DNA from: Lentzea atacamensis
GTDB taxonomy: Bacteria > Actinomycetota > Actinomycetes > Mycobacteriales > Pseudonocardiaceae
NCBI RefSeq assembly: GCF_003269295.1
Contig: NZ_QLTT01000009.1
Coordinates: 1 to 64,000 of the forward strand
DNA: 64,000 nt
Reading direction: 5' to 3'
Part shown: positions 41,145-52,292 of the stretch, in pieces
Layout: each line of letters starts with the position of its first letter
How positions within the stretch are numbered: the stretch's first letter is position 1
Made by a program: the position numbers and the translations under genes
The notes under the pieces: generated by a model
The model's database searches: none
The model's input: only the letters and a program-made list of their open reading frames with translations
What the model was told of the DNA's origin: nothing

Positions 41145-41387
41145 ATGAGTGAGCAACCGATCGTGATGTACGGCGCCGAATGGTGTGGTGACTGCCGCCG
41201 GGCCAAGTCGTGGCTGACCCGCAACAACGTGCCGTTCACCTACGTCGACGTCGAGAACGACGACGAGGCGCGGGACAAGGCGATCGAGCTCTCCGGACGC
41301 AAGAACATCCCCGTCCTGGTGCTGCCGAACGGGGATGTCCTGGTCGAACCGACCGACACGCAGCTGTCAGCCGCGATCAGCCACTAA
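41145..41387 (+). CDS. Glutaredoxin-like thioredoxin-fold protein
   Basis: An 80-residue protein: IVMYGAEWCGDCRRAKSWLTRNNVPFTYVDVENDDEARDKAIELSGRKNIPVLVLPNGDVLVEPTDTQLSAAI. The active site is CGDC (about 14-17), with cis-Pro in NIPVLVLP. The length and CxxC suggest a mycoredoxin/NrdH-like protein; actinobacterial mycoredoxin normally has CGYC or CPYC, so the specificity is uncertain. It would reduce mixed disulfides (mycothiol) in the cytoplasm. TACCGT lies about seven bases before the ATG, suggesting a leaderless message. Divergent from bioD. Confidence 0.85.
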   Translation: MSEQPIVMYGAEWCGDCRRAKSWLTRNNVPFTYVDVENDDEARDKAIELSGRKNIPVLVLPNGDVLVEPTDTQLSAAISH

Positions 41388-41887
41388 TAGCTGTAGAGGT
41401 CGAGCCGCGCGCCGTCGTACAGGCCGGGAACTCCGAAGCTCGAGCGCGGCTTGGCCTCGTTGACCAACATCAGCTGTCCAGAGTGCGGGCCGCCGGTCCA
41501 CTTCTGCTCGATGCCGCCGGTGCACTGCCACAGCTGCAGCCGCGTGACCTCGAGATCAATGTCCTCCAGCGCCGCGTCGAGGCACTTGCCGTTCATCTGG
41601 TTGATGACCTGGAAGCCGCCCCCCAACGGGTGCGGTTGAACCAGCCAGTACTGCTCGGCGCCACCCATCCCGCAGGTCCACAACTGGACCTTGCCGCCGT
41701 CGCGGTCGATCTCCTCCAGCGCCGCGTCGAAGCACAGCTTGGGGTTGCCTCGCCAGCTCAGCTTCGTCCACGTGGTGCCAGAACCCCACATGACGGAGTC
41801 CCGGAGCTGGTCCGCGGCCTGCGCCGGTGCGGCGAGGCCGGTCACCCCCAGAATGGCAGCGCAGACGACTGCCGTGATTTTCCCCAT
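41384..41887 (-). CDS. Secreted ricin-type beta-trefoil lectin
   Basis: A 167-residue exported protein. Signal peptide MGKITAVVCAAILGVTGLAAPAQA (about 1-24). Two visible QxW-like repeats, CFDAALEEIDRDGGKVQLWTCGMGGAEQYW and CLDAALEDIDLEVTRLQLWQCTGGIEQKW, and a shorter third region ending GARLDLYSY. It is the ricin B trefoil fold, likely binding carbohydrate. It lacks a catalytic partner domain. The ATG at 41887 opens directly at the signal. It is inserted between bioD and bioA and has no clear link with biotin. Confidence 0.85.
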   Translation of the reverse strand: MGKITAVVCAAILGVTGLAAPAQAADQLRDSVMWGSGTTWTKLSWRGNPKLCFDAALEEIDRDGGKVQLWTCGMGGAEQYWLVQPHPLGGGFQVINQMNGKCLDAALEDIDLEVTRLQLWQCTGGIEQKWTGGPHSGQLMLVNEAKPRSSFGVPGLYDGARLDLYSY

Positions 41888-41897
41888 GCCCGGCACG

Positions 41898-43154
41898 CTA
41901 GCGAGCCGCAGCGACCACCGCAGCCGCAATCTGCCGGATGTCCTGATCGGTCGAGACGAACGGCGGCATCGTGTAGATCAGGTCGCGGAACGGCCGCAGC
42001 CACACACCCGCGTCCACCGCCGCTTTGGTGGCTCGTGCCATGTCCACGGGCTGATCGAGCTGCACGACGCCGATAGCGCCCAGCACGCGGACGTCCTTCA
42101 CGCCGGGCAACGCACGTGCGGGCGCGAGGCCGGCTTTCAGGCCGTGCTCGATGCGTGCGACCTCACGCTTCCAGTCCTGGGACAGCAGCAGGTCGATCGA
42201 AGCGAGCGACACCGCCGACGCGAGCGGGTTGCCCATGAACGTCGGCCCGTGCGCGAGGACCGGCACCTCGCCCTTGCTGATCCCGTCCGCCACCCGTGAC
42301 GTGCACAGGGTGGCGGCCATCGTCAGATATCCACCGGTCAGTGACTTGCCGAGGCACATGACGTCCGGGCTGACGTTCGCGTGATCGGCGGCGAACAGCT
42401 CCCCCGTGCGCCCGAAGCCCGTGGCGATCTCGTCGAACACCAGCAGCACGTCGTGGGTGTACGCGAGCTCACGCAGCACGTGCAGGTAGCGCGGGTCGTG
42501 GAAGCGCATGCCGCCGGCACCCTGCACGACCGGCTCGACGATGATCGCGGCCAGTTCGCCGGCGTGCTGTTCGACCAGGTCGGAGAGGTGCTGGACGTAC
42601 GCGGTGTCCATCTCGGCGGGAGGTGCGTCCGCGAACACCTGCTGCGGCAGGATTCCACGCCACAGCGAATGCATGCCGCCCTCGGGATCGCAGACGGACA
42701 TCGGGTTGAACGTGTCGCCGTGGTAGCCACCGCGCCACGTCATCAACCGGCGCTTCTCCTGCCGGTTCTGCGAACGCCAGTACTGCAGGCACATCTTCAC
42801 CGCGACCTCGACCGACACCGACCCGGAGTCGCACAGGAACACGTGCTGCAACGGTTCGGGTGAGATCTCGACGAGCTTCGTCGCGAGCTTGATGGCGGGC
42901 TCGTGCGTGAGCCCGCCGAACATCACGTGGCTCATCCGGCCGAGCTGGTCCGTGACGGCGGCGTCGAGCACCGGGTGCCGGTAGCCGTGGATCGCGGCCC
43001 ACCAGGACGACATGCCGTCGATCAGCTCCCTGCCGTCCCCGAGGGTGAGCCGGACACCCGAAGCCTCCTTGACGAGCAACGGCTCCTGGGTGCCCGGCAT
43101 CGGGCCGTACGGGTGCCAGACGTGCGCCTGGTCGAGCTTCAGCAGGTCGTCCAC
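41898..43154 (-). CDS. bioA: Adenosylmethionine-8-amino-7-oxononanoate aminotransferase
   Basis: A 418-residue class III PLP enzyme that uses SAM as amino donor to make DAPA. HVWHPYGPMPGT (about 12-23), SSWWAAIHGYRHPVLDAAV, HVMFGGLTHEPA, GSVSVEVAVKMCLQYW, WRGGYHGDTFNPMSVCDPEGGMH, LLVFDEIATGFGRTGELFAADH, and PLP Lys in CLGKSLTGGYLTMAATL (about 279). The GTG at 43154 (VDDLLKLDQAHVW) matches the family; the longer frame is a P450 shadow. TTAATG nearby could be a -10, with a leaderless or very short leader. Confidence 0.95.
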   Translation of the reverse strand: MDDLLKLDQAHVWHPYGPMPGTQEPLLVKEASGVRLTLGDGRELIDGMSSWWAAIHGYRHPVLDAAVTDQLGRMSHVMFGGLTHEPAIKLATKLVEISPEPLQHVFLCDSGSVSVEVAVKMCLQYWRSQNRQEKRRLMTWRGGYHGDTFNPMSVCDPEGGMHSLWRGILPQQVFADAPPAEMDTAYVQHLSDLVEQHAGELAAIIVEPVVQGAGGMRFHDPRYLHVLRELAYTHDVLLVFDEIATGFGRTGELFAADHANVSPDVMCLGKSLTGGYLTMAATLCTSRVADGISKGEVPVLAHGPTFMGNPLASAVSLASIDLLLSQDWKREVARIEHGLKAGLAPARALPGVKDVRVLGAIGVVQLDQPVDMARATKAAVDAGVWLRPFRDLIYTMPPFVSTDQDIRQIAAAVVAAAR

Positions 43155-43164
43155 GCGCCGAACA

Positions 43165-44370
43165 TTAAGCGAGACGCACAGGAAGCGTGTGCAGACCACG
43201 GATCAACGTGCTGTCACGCCACACCAGCGTCTCCGGCTCGGCGGCGAGCTGCAGGTTCGGGAACCGCGCCAGCAGGTGCGTCAACGCCACGTCGAACTCC
43301 AGCCGGGCCAGCGGCGCGCCCAGGCAGAAGTGGATGCCGTGACCGAACGCGACGTGCCCACCCGCGTTGCGGGTGACGTCGAGTCGGTCGGGGTTCTCGT
43401 ACTTCTCCGGGTCCCGGTTCGCCGCGATCAGCGACACCATCACGAACTCGTCGGCGGGAATCGTGACGCCGCCCAGCTCCACCGGCTCGGTGGTGTAGCG
43501 GAACGTCGCGATGTTCACCGGCCCCTCCAGCCGCAGGAACTCCTCCGCGCTCGCCGGGATCAGCTCGGGACGGTCCTTGAGGATCTGCAGCTGGTCCGGG
43601 TTGTGCAGCAGCGCGAGCACGGCGTTGCCGATGAGGTTCACCGTCGTCTCGTGGCCTGCCACGAGCAGAAGGAACGCCATCGACACCAGTTCGGCGTGGT
43701 TGAGCCGGTCCCCCGACTCGTCCGCGTGCACGAGGGCGGAGAAGAACGTGTCGTCCGGCTTCTCGTTCGCGACGCGGTCGACGTGCGCGATCAGGAACTG
43801 CGCCATCTTCCCGGACGCCTCGGCGATCTGTTCCTGCGTGCCGAAGGACAGCAGCGTGTTCGACCACTCGCGGAACTCGTCGCGGTTGTCGATCGGGATG
43901 CCGAGCAGCTCGCAGATCACCGTGATCGGCAGCGGGAACGCGAACGCCTCCAGCAGGTCGACCTCGTCGCCGTCGTTCAGCTTGGCGATGAGCTCGGCGG
44001 CGATCTCCTCCACGCGCGGGCGCATCAGCTCGATCCGCCGCGCGGTGAACGCCTTGTTCACGAGCTTGCGCAGGCGGGTGTGGTTCGGCGGGTCCATGTT
44101 GAGCATGTGCACCGCGAGGCCGGCGTCGAACTGCCGGCGGTCCGCCTCCTTGGGCGCGTGCAGCTCGAAGAGGTGTCCTCCAGCCTGCATGTCCTTGCTT
44201 ATCCGCGGGTCGGTGAGCGCGACCTTGGCCTCTTCGTAACGAGTCACGAGCCAGACCTTGAGCCCGCGCGGCAGGTGGACTTCCTGCACGGGGCCTTCGG
44301 CACGCAACATGTCGTGCACTTCGTGTGGGTTCTGGACGTAGTCGGCGGGCAACTGGGTGAGTGTCGTCAC
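43165..44370 (-). CDS. Cytochrome P450
   Basis: A 401-residue soluble P450 of the actinobacterial CYP107/105-like kind. Conserved parts: I-helix LLLVAGHETTVNLIGNAV (about 236-253), ExxR in ASAEEFLRLEGPV (about 285), and heme-binding FGHGIHFCLGAPLARLEFDVAL (Cys about 350). Alternative residues in the ISKDM and MLNMDPPNHTRLRKLVNKAFT (C-helix, about 90-112) are typical. It needs a ferredoxin and reductase that are not in the window, and the substrate is unknown. Start ATG 44370; upstream are GTTAAC repeats near 44384-44394. Confidence 0.9.
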   Translation of the reverse strand: MTTLTQLPADYVQNPHEVHDMLRAEGPVQEVHLPRGLKVWLVTRYEEAKVALTDPRISKDMQAGGHLFELHAPKEADRRQFDAGLAVHMLNMDPPNHTRLRKLVNKAFTARRIELMRPRVEEIAAELIAKLNDGDEVDLLEAFAFPLPITVICELLGIPIDNRDEFREWSNTLLSFGTQEQIAEASGKMAQFLIAHVDRVANEKPDDTFFSALVHADESGDRLNHAELVSMAFLLLVAGHETTVNLIGNAVLALLHNPDQLQILKDRPELIPASAEEFLRLEGPVNIATFRYTTEPVELGGVTIPADEFVMVSLIAANRDPEKYENPDRLDVTRNAGGHVAFGHGIHFCLGAPLARLEFDVALTHLLARFPNLQLAAEPETLVWRDSTLIRGLHTLPVRLA

Positions 44371-44408
44371 TTCACCCAGTTAACCCCGTTAACTCATGGC
44401 TGGCCACT

Positions 44409-44437
44409 ATTTCTCAGCTAGCCGGGACATTTCTCAG

Positions 44438-44448
<11 letters not shown>
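44409..44448. repeat. Two tandem 20-bp copies at the dnaE 3' end
   Basis: ATTTCTCAGCTAGCCGRGAC occurs twice in a row (44409-44428 and 44429-44448), differing at one base. The right copy contains the dnaE stop codon, so the duplication extends from the 3' end of the gene into the gap before the P450. Confidence 0.8.
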
Positions 44449-47983
<3,535 letters not shown>

Positions 47984-48151
47984 GGTACCTCCAGGAGATC
48001 GAACGGACGCGTGGGAAGGACGCGAATCCGGATCTGCCAACCCTATCCCGCGCGAAATCTCGGGTCACGAACCCCTCTGCGGCCTGTCGCGTGATCTACG
48101 ACCTGCCAGGCGGTGACGCGAAGATCGCAAGCGCGAGGTAGCGTTCAATTC

Positions 48152-49006
48152 GTGGTGGCCCCTGATCCCGTTGACGCTCGACTCCTGGCGATGCTGGCCG
48201 ACTCGGGCCGTGCCGCCGTGCACGAGATCGCCCAGCGCCTCGGCATGGATCCGAGGGAAGCCGCCATGCGTCTGATCACCCTCTCCGGCAGCGGCCTTCC
48301 GCTGCTGGTGGGCGTGGAGTGCGACCCCAACGGCATCCGCCGGGCGCTCGCGAACGCCGCCGCGTACGGCAACTACATGGGCCCACCGGCCTCTGGTCCT
48401 CACGCGGTGCACCAGAGCGGTCCACACCACGTGAGCGGCCCGCACCAGGTCCCGTACGCGCCGCAGAACCCGGTCAGCCAGCCCTTCCCCGCCCAGCAGC
48501 CGCCGGCGCAGCCCCAGGCCACCTGGGGCCCGCCGCAGTCGGCCGGCTGGGTGCGCGCGGACCAGCCGCAGCCCAGGCCCGTCTCGCGGACCGGCAAGAT
48601 CGGCTCGGCCCTGGAAGCGGACAGCCTCGAGGGCGCGCGTCTGTCCATCCAGCTGGTCGAGTTCGTCGACCCTGCGGACTTCCTCTTCACCGCTGCGGGC
48701 TACAAGCTGGCCGAGGGTGAACGGGCCGTGGTCGTCCACACCGAGATCACGAACACCTCGCAGGTGCCGTACACCTCGCTGCCGGACATGTACCTGGTCC
48801 TGGTCACCAAGACCGGCGAGACCGTGACGAAGGCTCCCGTGTCGCTGTCCTCGCGGCCCGCGCACAAGCTCGGCGTGCAGCCGGGCGAGACGGCCGGTGG
48901 CCACACGGTGTTCGTGCTGCCCGAGACGACCGATGTGATCCAGATCCGCTGGAGCGTGCGTCCCGAGGTGGACTTCAACACGCTCGTGTGGACGGTCGAG
49001 GACTAG
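48152..49006 (+). CDS. AsnC-like HTH protein with Pro-rich linker and C-terminal beta domain
   Basis: A 284-residue protein. Residues about 3-65 (PDPVDARLLAMLADSGRAAVHEIAQRLGMDPREAAMRLITLSGSGLPLLVGVECD) look like an AsnC-type HTH. A Pro/Gln/His-rich linker follows (about 75-145, APQNPVSQPFPAQQPPAQPQ), then an immunoglobulin-like/DUF4352-like C-terminal domain (about 160-284, GERAVVVHTEITNTSQVPYTSLPDMYLVLVTKTGETVTKAP...NTLVWTVED). I do not know the family function. The GTG at 48152 lies nine bases after TAGCGT, so leaderless expression is likely; 48155 is the next GTG. Divergent from dnaE1. Confidence 0.8.
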   Translation: MVAPDPVDARLLAMLADSGRAAVHEIAQRLGMDPREAAMRLITLSGSGLPLLVGVECDPNGIRRALANAAAYGNYMGPPASGPHAVHQSGPHHVSGPHQVPYAPQNPVSQPFPAQQPPAQPQATWGPPQSAGWVRADQPQPRPVSRTGKIGSALEADSLEGARLSIQLVEFVDPADFLFTAAGYKLAEGERAVVVHTEITNTSQVPYTSLPDMYLVLVTKTGETVTKAPVSLSSRPAHKLGVQPGETAGGHTVFVLPETTDVIQIRWSVRPEVDFNTLVWTVED

Positions 49007-49017
49007 CCCGCCCGCGG

Positions 49018-49947
49018 TCAGCCCTCTTCGCGCAGCTTCTCCAGCGCGACGGCCAGGTCGGCCGGGTACTCCGAGGTGAACGTGACCCACTCGCCGGTGC
49101 CGGGGTGGTGGAACCCGAGCTGGCGCGCGTGCAGCCACTGCCGCGCGACGCCGAGCCGCTTGGCCAGCGTGGGGTCCGCCCCGTAGGTCAGGTCGCCGAC
49201 GCACGGGTGGTGCAGCGCCGAGAAGTGCACGCGGATCTGGTGCGTGCGGCCGGTCTCCAGGTGCACCTCGACGAACGAGGCCGCGCGGAACGCCTCGATC
49301 ACCTCGTAGTGGGTGATCGACGGCTTGCCGGAGTTCATCACCGCGAACTTGTAGTCGTGCTTGGGGTGCCGGTCGATCGGGGCGTCGATGGTGCCCTTGA
49401 TCGGGTCGGGGTGGCCCTGCACGAGCGCGTGGTAGACCTTGTCGACGGTCCGTTCTTTGAAGGCGTGCTTCAAAGCGGAGTAGGCCGACTCGGACTTCGC
49501 CACGACCATCACACCGGTGGTGCCCACGTCGAGGCGATGCACGACGCCCTGCCGTTCCGCGGCACCCGACGTGGCGATCCGGTGGCCCGCCGCGGCGAGC
49601 CCGCCGACGACGGTCGGCCCGGTCCAGCCGGGTGACGGGTGCACCGCGACGCCCACGGGCTTGTCCACGACGATGATGTCGTCGTCCTCGTGGATCACGA
49701 CGAGGCCCTCGACGGGAATCGCCTGGACGGTGACCGGCTGCGGCGGCGCCGGCAGGGTGATCTCCAGCATCGCGCCGGCCGTCAGGCGGTCGGACTTGCC
49801 GACGACACGGCCGTCGATCAGCACGTCGTCGGCATCGGCGATGGCCGCGACGACGGTGCGCGACAAGCCCAGGAGCTTCGCGAGGCCAGCGTCGACACGC
49901 ATGCCGTCCAAACCGTCGGGAATCGGCAGCGTTCGGTATCCGCTCAC
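49018..49947 (-). CDS. 23S rRNA pseudouridine synthase, RluA/RluD family
   Basis: A 309-residue enzyme. An S4 RNA-binding domain (about 14-75, GMRVDAGLAKLLGLSRTVVAAIADADDVLIDGRVVGKSDRL) precedes the catalytic domain, whose Asp is in GVVHRLDVGTTGVMVVAKS (about 146-164). Other family motifs are YHALVQGHPDPIKGTIDAPIDRHP and TGRTHQIRVHFSALHHPCVGDLTYG. It changes specific uridines of large-subunit rRNA to pseudouridine; by similarity RluD-type. The GTG at 49947 (VSGYRTLPIPDGL) is used. It lies 56 bases after lspA on the same strand, as in Rv1540-Rv1539. Confidence 0.9.
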   Translation of the reverse strand: MSGYRTLPIPDGLDGMRVDAGLAKLLGLSRTVVAAIADADDVLIDGRVVGKSDRLTAGAMLEITLPAPPQPVTVQAIPVEGLVVIHEDDDIIVVDKPVGVAVHPSPGWTGPTVVGGLAAAGHRIATSGAAERQGVVHRLDVGTTGVMVVAKSESAYSALKHAFKERTVDKVYHALVQGHPDPIKGTIDAPIDRHPKHDYKFAVMNSGKPSITHYEVIEAFRAASFVEVHLETGRTHQIRVHFSALHHPCVGDLTYGADPTLAKRLGVARQWLHARQLGFHHPGTGEWVTFTSEYPADLAVALEKLREEG

Positions 49948-50003
49948 GCGCGGGGCCTCGACCTTCTTCTCCTTGCAGAACCTGCTGAACCTACCAGGAG
50001 CAG

Positions 50004-50711
50004 CTACTTCGACTCCTGCAGACCGTCCTGCACCACCGGGGCAGGAGCGTCCTTGTGGACCGTTCCGTCGTAGTCGTGCCGCATGAGCGCCAGCACGATG
50101 ATCGTCGCTCCACCGCTGACGATCGCCATGTCCGCGACGTTGAACACCGGCCACACCTGGCCGAACGGGTCGAACAGCGACAGGAAGTCGACCACGTGGC
50201 CGCGCATCGGGCCCGGCTCGCGGAAGAGGCGGTCGGCGAGGTTGCCGACGGCGCCGCCGAGCACCAGTCCCAGTCCGACGGCCCAGGGCTGGGAGCGCAG
50301 GTTGCGCGAGATCCAGAGGATGAACCCGGCGACGCCCAGCGCGATGAGCGCGAGGATCCACGTCATGCCCTCGGCCAGGCCGAACGCGGCGCCGGGGTTG
50401 CGGACGAACGTGAGGTAGAGCACGCCGCCGAACAGCTTGATCGGGTCGGCATCCTCGAGGAACGCCACGGACAGGACTTTGGTGAGCACGTCCAGGGCCA
50501 GCACGCCACCGGCCAGGATCGCGAGGATCCCGGTCCGCGGCTCCGGCAGCGAACCGGTGATCGAGAACTCCGGCTCGACGACCTCGGCCGCCGGCTTCTC
50601 CGCGGCCTTCCCCTGCTCGCCCGCCTCGGGCTTCGCGGGTTCCTCGGCCGGTTTCGACTCGCTGACCTGCTCCTCGGCAGGAGTCTCCGCGGCCTTGGAC
50701 TCGTCACTCAC
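50004..50711 (-). CDS. lspA: Lipoprotein signal peptidase
   Basis: A 235-residue protein. An N-terminal acid/Ala/Glu-rich cytoplasmic tail (about 1-60) precedes the usual four-helix SPase II (about 65-225). Conserved parts: LDVLTKVLSVAF, VRNPGAAFGLAEG (NPGAAF), GGAVGNLADRLFREPG (catalytic Asp and the G-N-L-x-D-R motif), and VWPVFNVADMAIVSGG (second Asp, FNxAD). It cleaves signal peptides of diacylglyceryl-prolipoproteins in the membrane. The GTG at 50711 (VSDESKAAET) is used. The long charged tail is characteristic of actinobacteria. Confidence 0.94.
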   Translation of the reverse strand: MSDESKAAETPAEEQVSESKPAEEPAKPEAGEQGKAAEKPAAEVVEPEFSITGSLPEPRTGILAILAGGVLALDVLTKVLSVAFLEDADPIKLFGGVLYLTFVRNPGAAFGLAEGMTWILALIALGVAGFILWISRNLRSQPWAVGLGLVLGGAVGNLADRLFREPGPMRGHVVDFLSLFDPFGQVWPVFNVADMAIVSGGATIIVLALMRHDYDGTVHKDAPAPVVQDGLQESK

Positions 50712-50734
50712 CAGGTCATTGTCCACGACCGGGA

Positions 50735-52066
50735 CTACGCGAGGAACGGCGGCAGGGTTCGGCTGTCGTCCTCGGCCACCCAGCGGCCGTCGCGCTGCGT
50801 GTAGGTCCACTTCGGACCCTCGGTGACCAGAGTGCGCAACGCGGCCACCAGACGATCGACGTGCTCGGCCGTCGTACCCAGGCCGATCGAGGCGCGGACA
50901 GCGCGGTCCTCGTGCGCCCCAGCCTGCTTGACGAGCCGTCCGACGATCACGTGGGCACAGAACGCTCCGTCACGGACGCCGATGCCGTACTCGGCGGACA
51001 GGGCGGCCGCGAGGAAGCCCGCGTCGAAGCCGGGGATGGTGAAGCTCACGACGCCCACCTTGTCGGCGTCGGCCAGGATCGACAGCTCGCGGAAGCCCGG
51101 GATCGTGCGCAGGCCGTCCCGCAGGCGCGTCAGCAGCTCCTGCTCGTGCGCGACGGTCTGCTCCCAGTGCCGCGACAGGATCTCGCAGGCCGCGGCCAGC
51201 GCGTGCACACCGACGACGTTGGGGCTGCCGGCCTCGTGCCGCTCGGGCACCGCGGACCAGGCCACGCCGAGCCGGTCACCGTGGTCGGTCACCTTCGACG
51301 TCGCGCCGCCGCCCACCAGGTACGGCTGGGCCTGCTGCAGCCAGTCCGCGCGGCCGACCAGCACACCGGCACCGAACGGCGCGTAGATCTTGTGGCCGGA
51401 GAACGCGACGTAGTCGACGCCCAGCTCACGCACGTCGATCGGGCGGTGCGGGGCGAGCTGCGCGGCGTCGAGCGCGATCCGCGCGCCGTGCCTGCGGGCG
51501 ACCTTCGCGAGCTCCGCGACCGGCCACAGCTCCCCCGTGACGTTGGACGCCCCGGTGACGATCACGAGCCGAGGGCCGACCGGGGCGGCGGCCAGAGCCC
51601 GGTCCAGCGCGACCACTGCAGCGCCGGACGAAGCAGGAGCGGGGATCCGCTGAACGTTGGGACCACGCCAGGGCAGCAGCGCCGCGTGGTGCTCGCTGTC
51701 GAAGAGAACGACCGCGGTGCCGCGAGGAACGCTGCGCGCCAACAGGTTCAGCGAATCGGTGGTGTTGCGGGTGAAGACCACGGTGTCGGAGGAGTGCGCC
51801 CCGACGAACTTGCGGATGCGGTCACGCGCCTGCTCGTAGACGCGGGTCGAGACCTGGGAGGCGAACCCGGCGCCGCGGTGCACGCTGGCGTACCAGGGCA
51901 GCAGCTCGTCGACGGCGTCGCGCACCTCCTGAAGACACGGCGCGCTGGCCGCGTGGTCGAGGTTGGCGTAGGTGACGCGCTCTCCGGTCACCAGCGGAAC
52001 ACGCAGGTCAGAGCCGACAACAGCCGGAACCGCAGTGCCGGTGGTCTTGGTGATCGCGAGCGTCAT
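50735..52066 (-). CDS. Class V aminotransferase (cysteine desulfurase-like) under SAM riboswitch
   Basis: A 443-residue PLP enzyme. N-terminal YANLDHAASAPCLQEVRDAV, FTRNTTDSLNLLAR, LDSEHHA-type cofactor strand VVLFDSEHHAALLPWR, IVTGASNVTGELWPV, ALDAAQLAPHRPID, and PLP Lys in AFSGHKIYAPFGAGVLVG (about 211). A conserved SHAFCAHVIVG Cys-like segment DGAFCAHVIVGRLV (about 388) is in place of the desulfurase active-site loop. It resembles SufS/CsdA-like enzymes that mobilise sulfur or selenium. The leader carries a SAM-IV riboswitch, so the enzyme most probably acts in sulfur or methionine metabolism. ATG 52066 has CGGAGGCAG just upstream. Confidence 0.85.
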   Translation of the reverse strand: MTLAITKTTGTAVPAVVGSDLRVPLVTGERVTYANLDHAASAPCLQEVRDAVDELLPWYASVHRGAGFASQVSTRVYEQARDRIRKFVGAHSSDTVVFTRNTTDSLNLLARSVPRGTAVVLFDSEHHAALLPWRGPNVQRIPAPASSGAAVVALDRALAAAPVGPRLVIVTGASNVTGELWPVAELAKVARRHGARIALDAAQLAPHRPIDVRELGVDYVAFSGHKIYAPFGAGVLVGRADWLQQAQPYLVGGGATSKVTDHGDRLGVAWSAVPERHEAGSPNVVGVHALAAACEILSRHWEQTVAHEQELLTRLRDGLRTIPGFRELSILADADKVGVVSFTIPGFDAGFLAAALSAEYGIGVRDGAFCAHVIVGRLVKQAGAHEDRAVRASIGLGTTAEHVDRLVAALRTLVTEGPKWTYTQRDGRWVAEDDSRTLPPFLA

Positions 52067-52084
52067 CGAGCTGCCTCCGAGGCC

Positions 52085-52221
52085 AGGGGCCCCGTGTCGC
52101 GAAGGCCCGCGCTTGACCGGCGCCCCACGCGCCGGACCAGGTCCTCACCAAGGGCACCCCACCGCGGTTGGAGGGTTGCCGGCCAGCAAGCTTGGGCTTG
52201 ACGCTGGCTCTCATGACCTGC
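52085..52221 (-). ncRNA. SAM-IV riboswitch
   Basis: On the minus strand the leader begins with GGTCATGAGAGCCAGCGTC and continues with AAGCTTGCTGGCCGGCAACC and CTCCAACCGCGGTGGGGTGCC. These are the conserved core of SAM-IV riboswitches in actinomycetes. The P1 helix pairs AGGTC with GACCT, and a GTCAAGCGCGGGCC stretch follows towards the gene. It senses S-adenosylmethionine and turns off expression when SAM is plentiful. The downstream gene's ribosome site, CGGAGGCAG, follows about 20 bases later. Boundaries are approximate. Confidence 0.88.
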
Positions 52222-52292
52222 CGACGACGTTAGCGGAGCCTCGCGGCGCTCGTCGACTCCCGATCACATGCTGAGAAGCCTCGGAGACAGAA

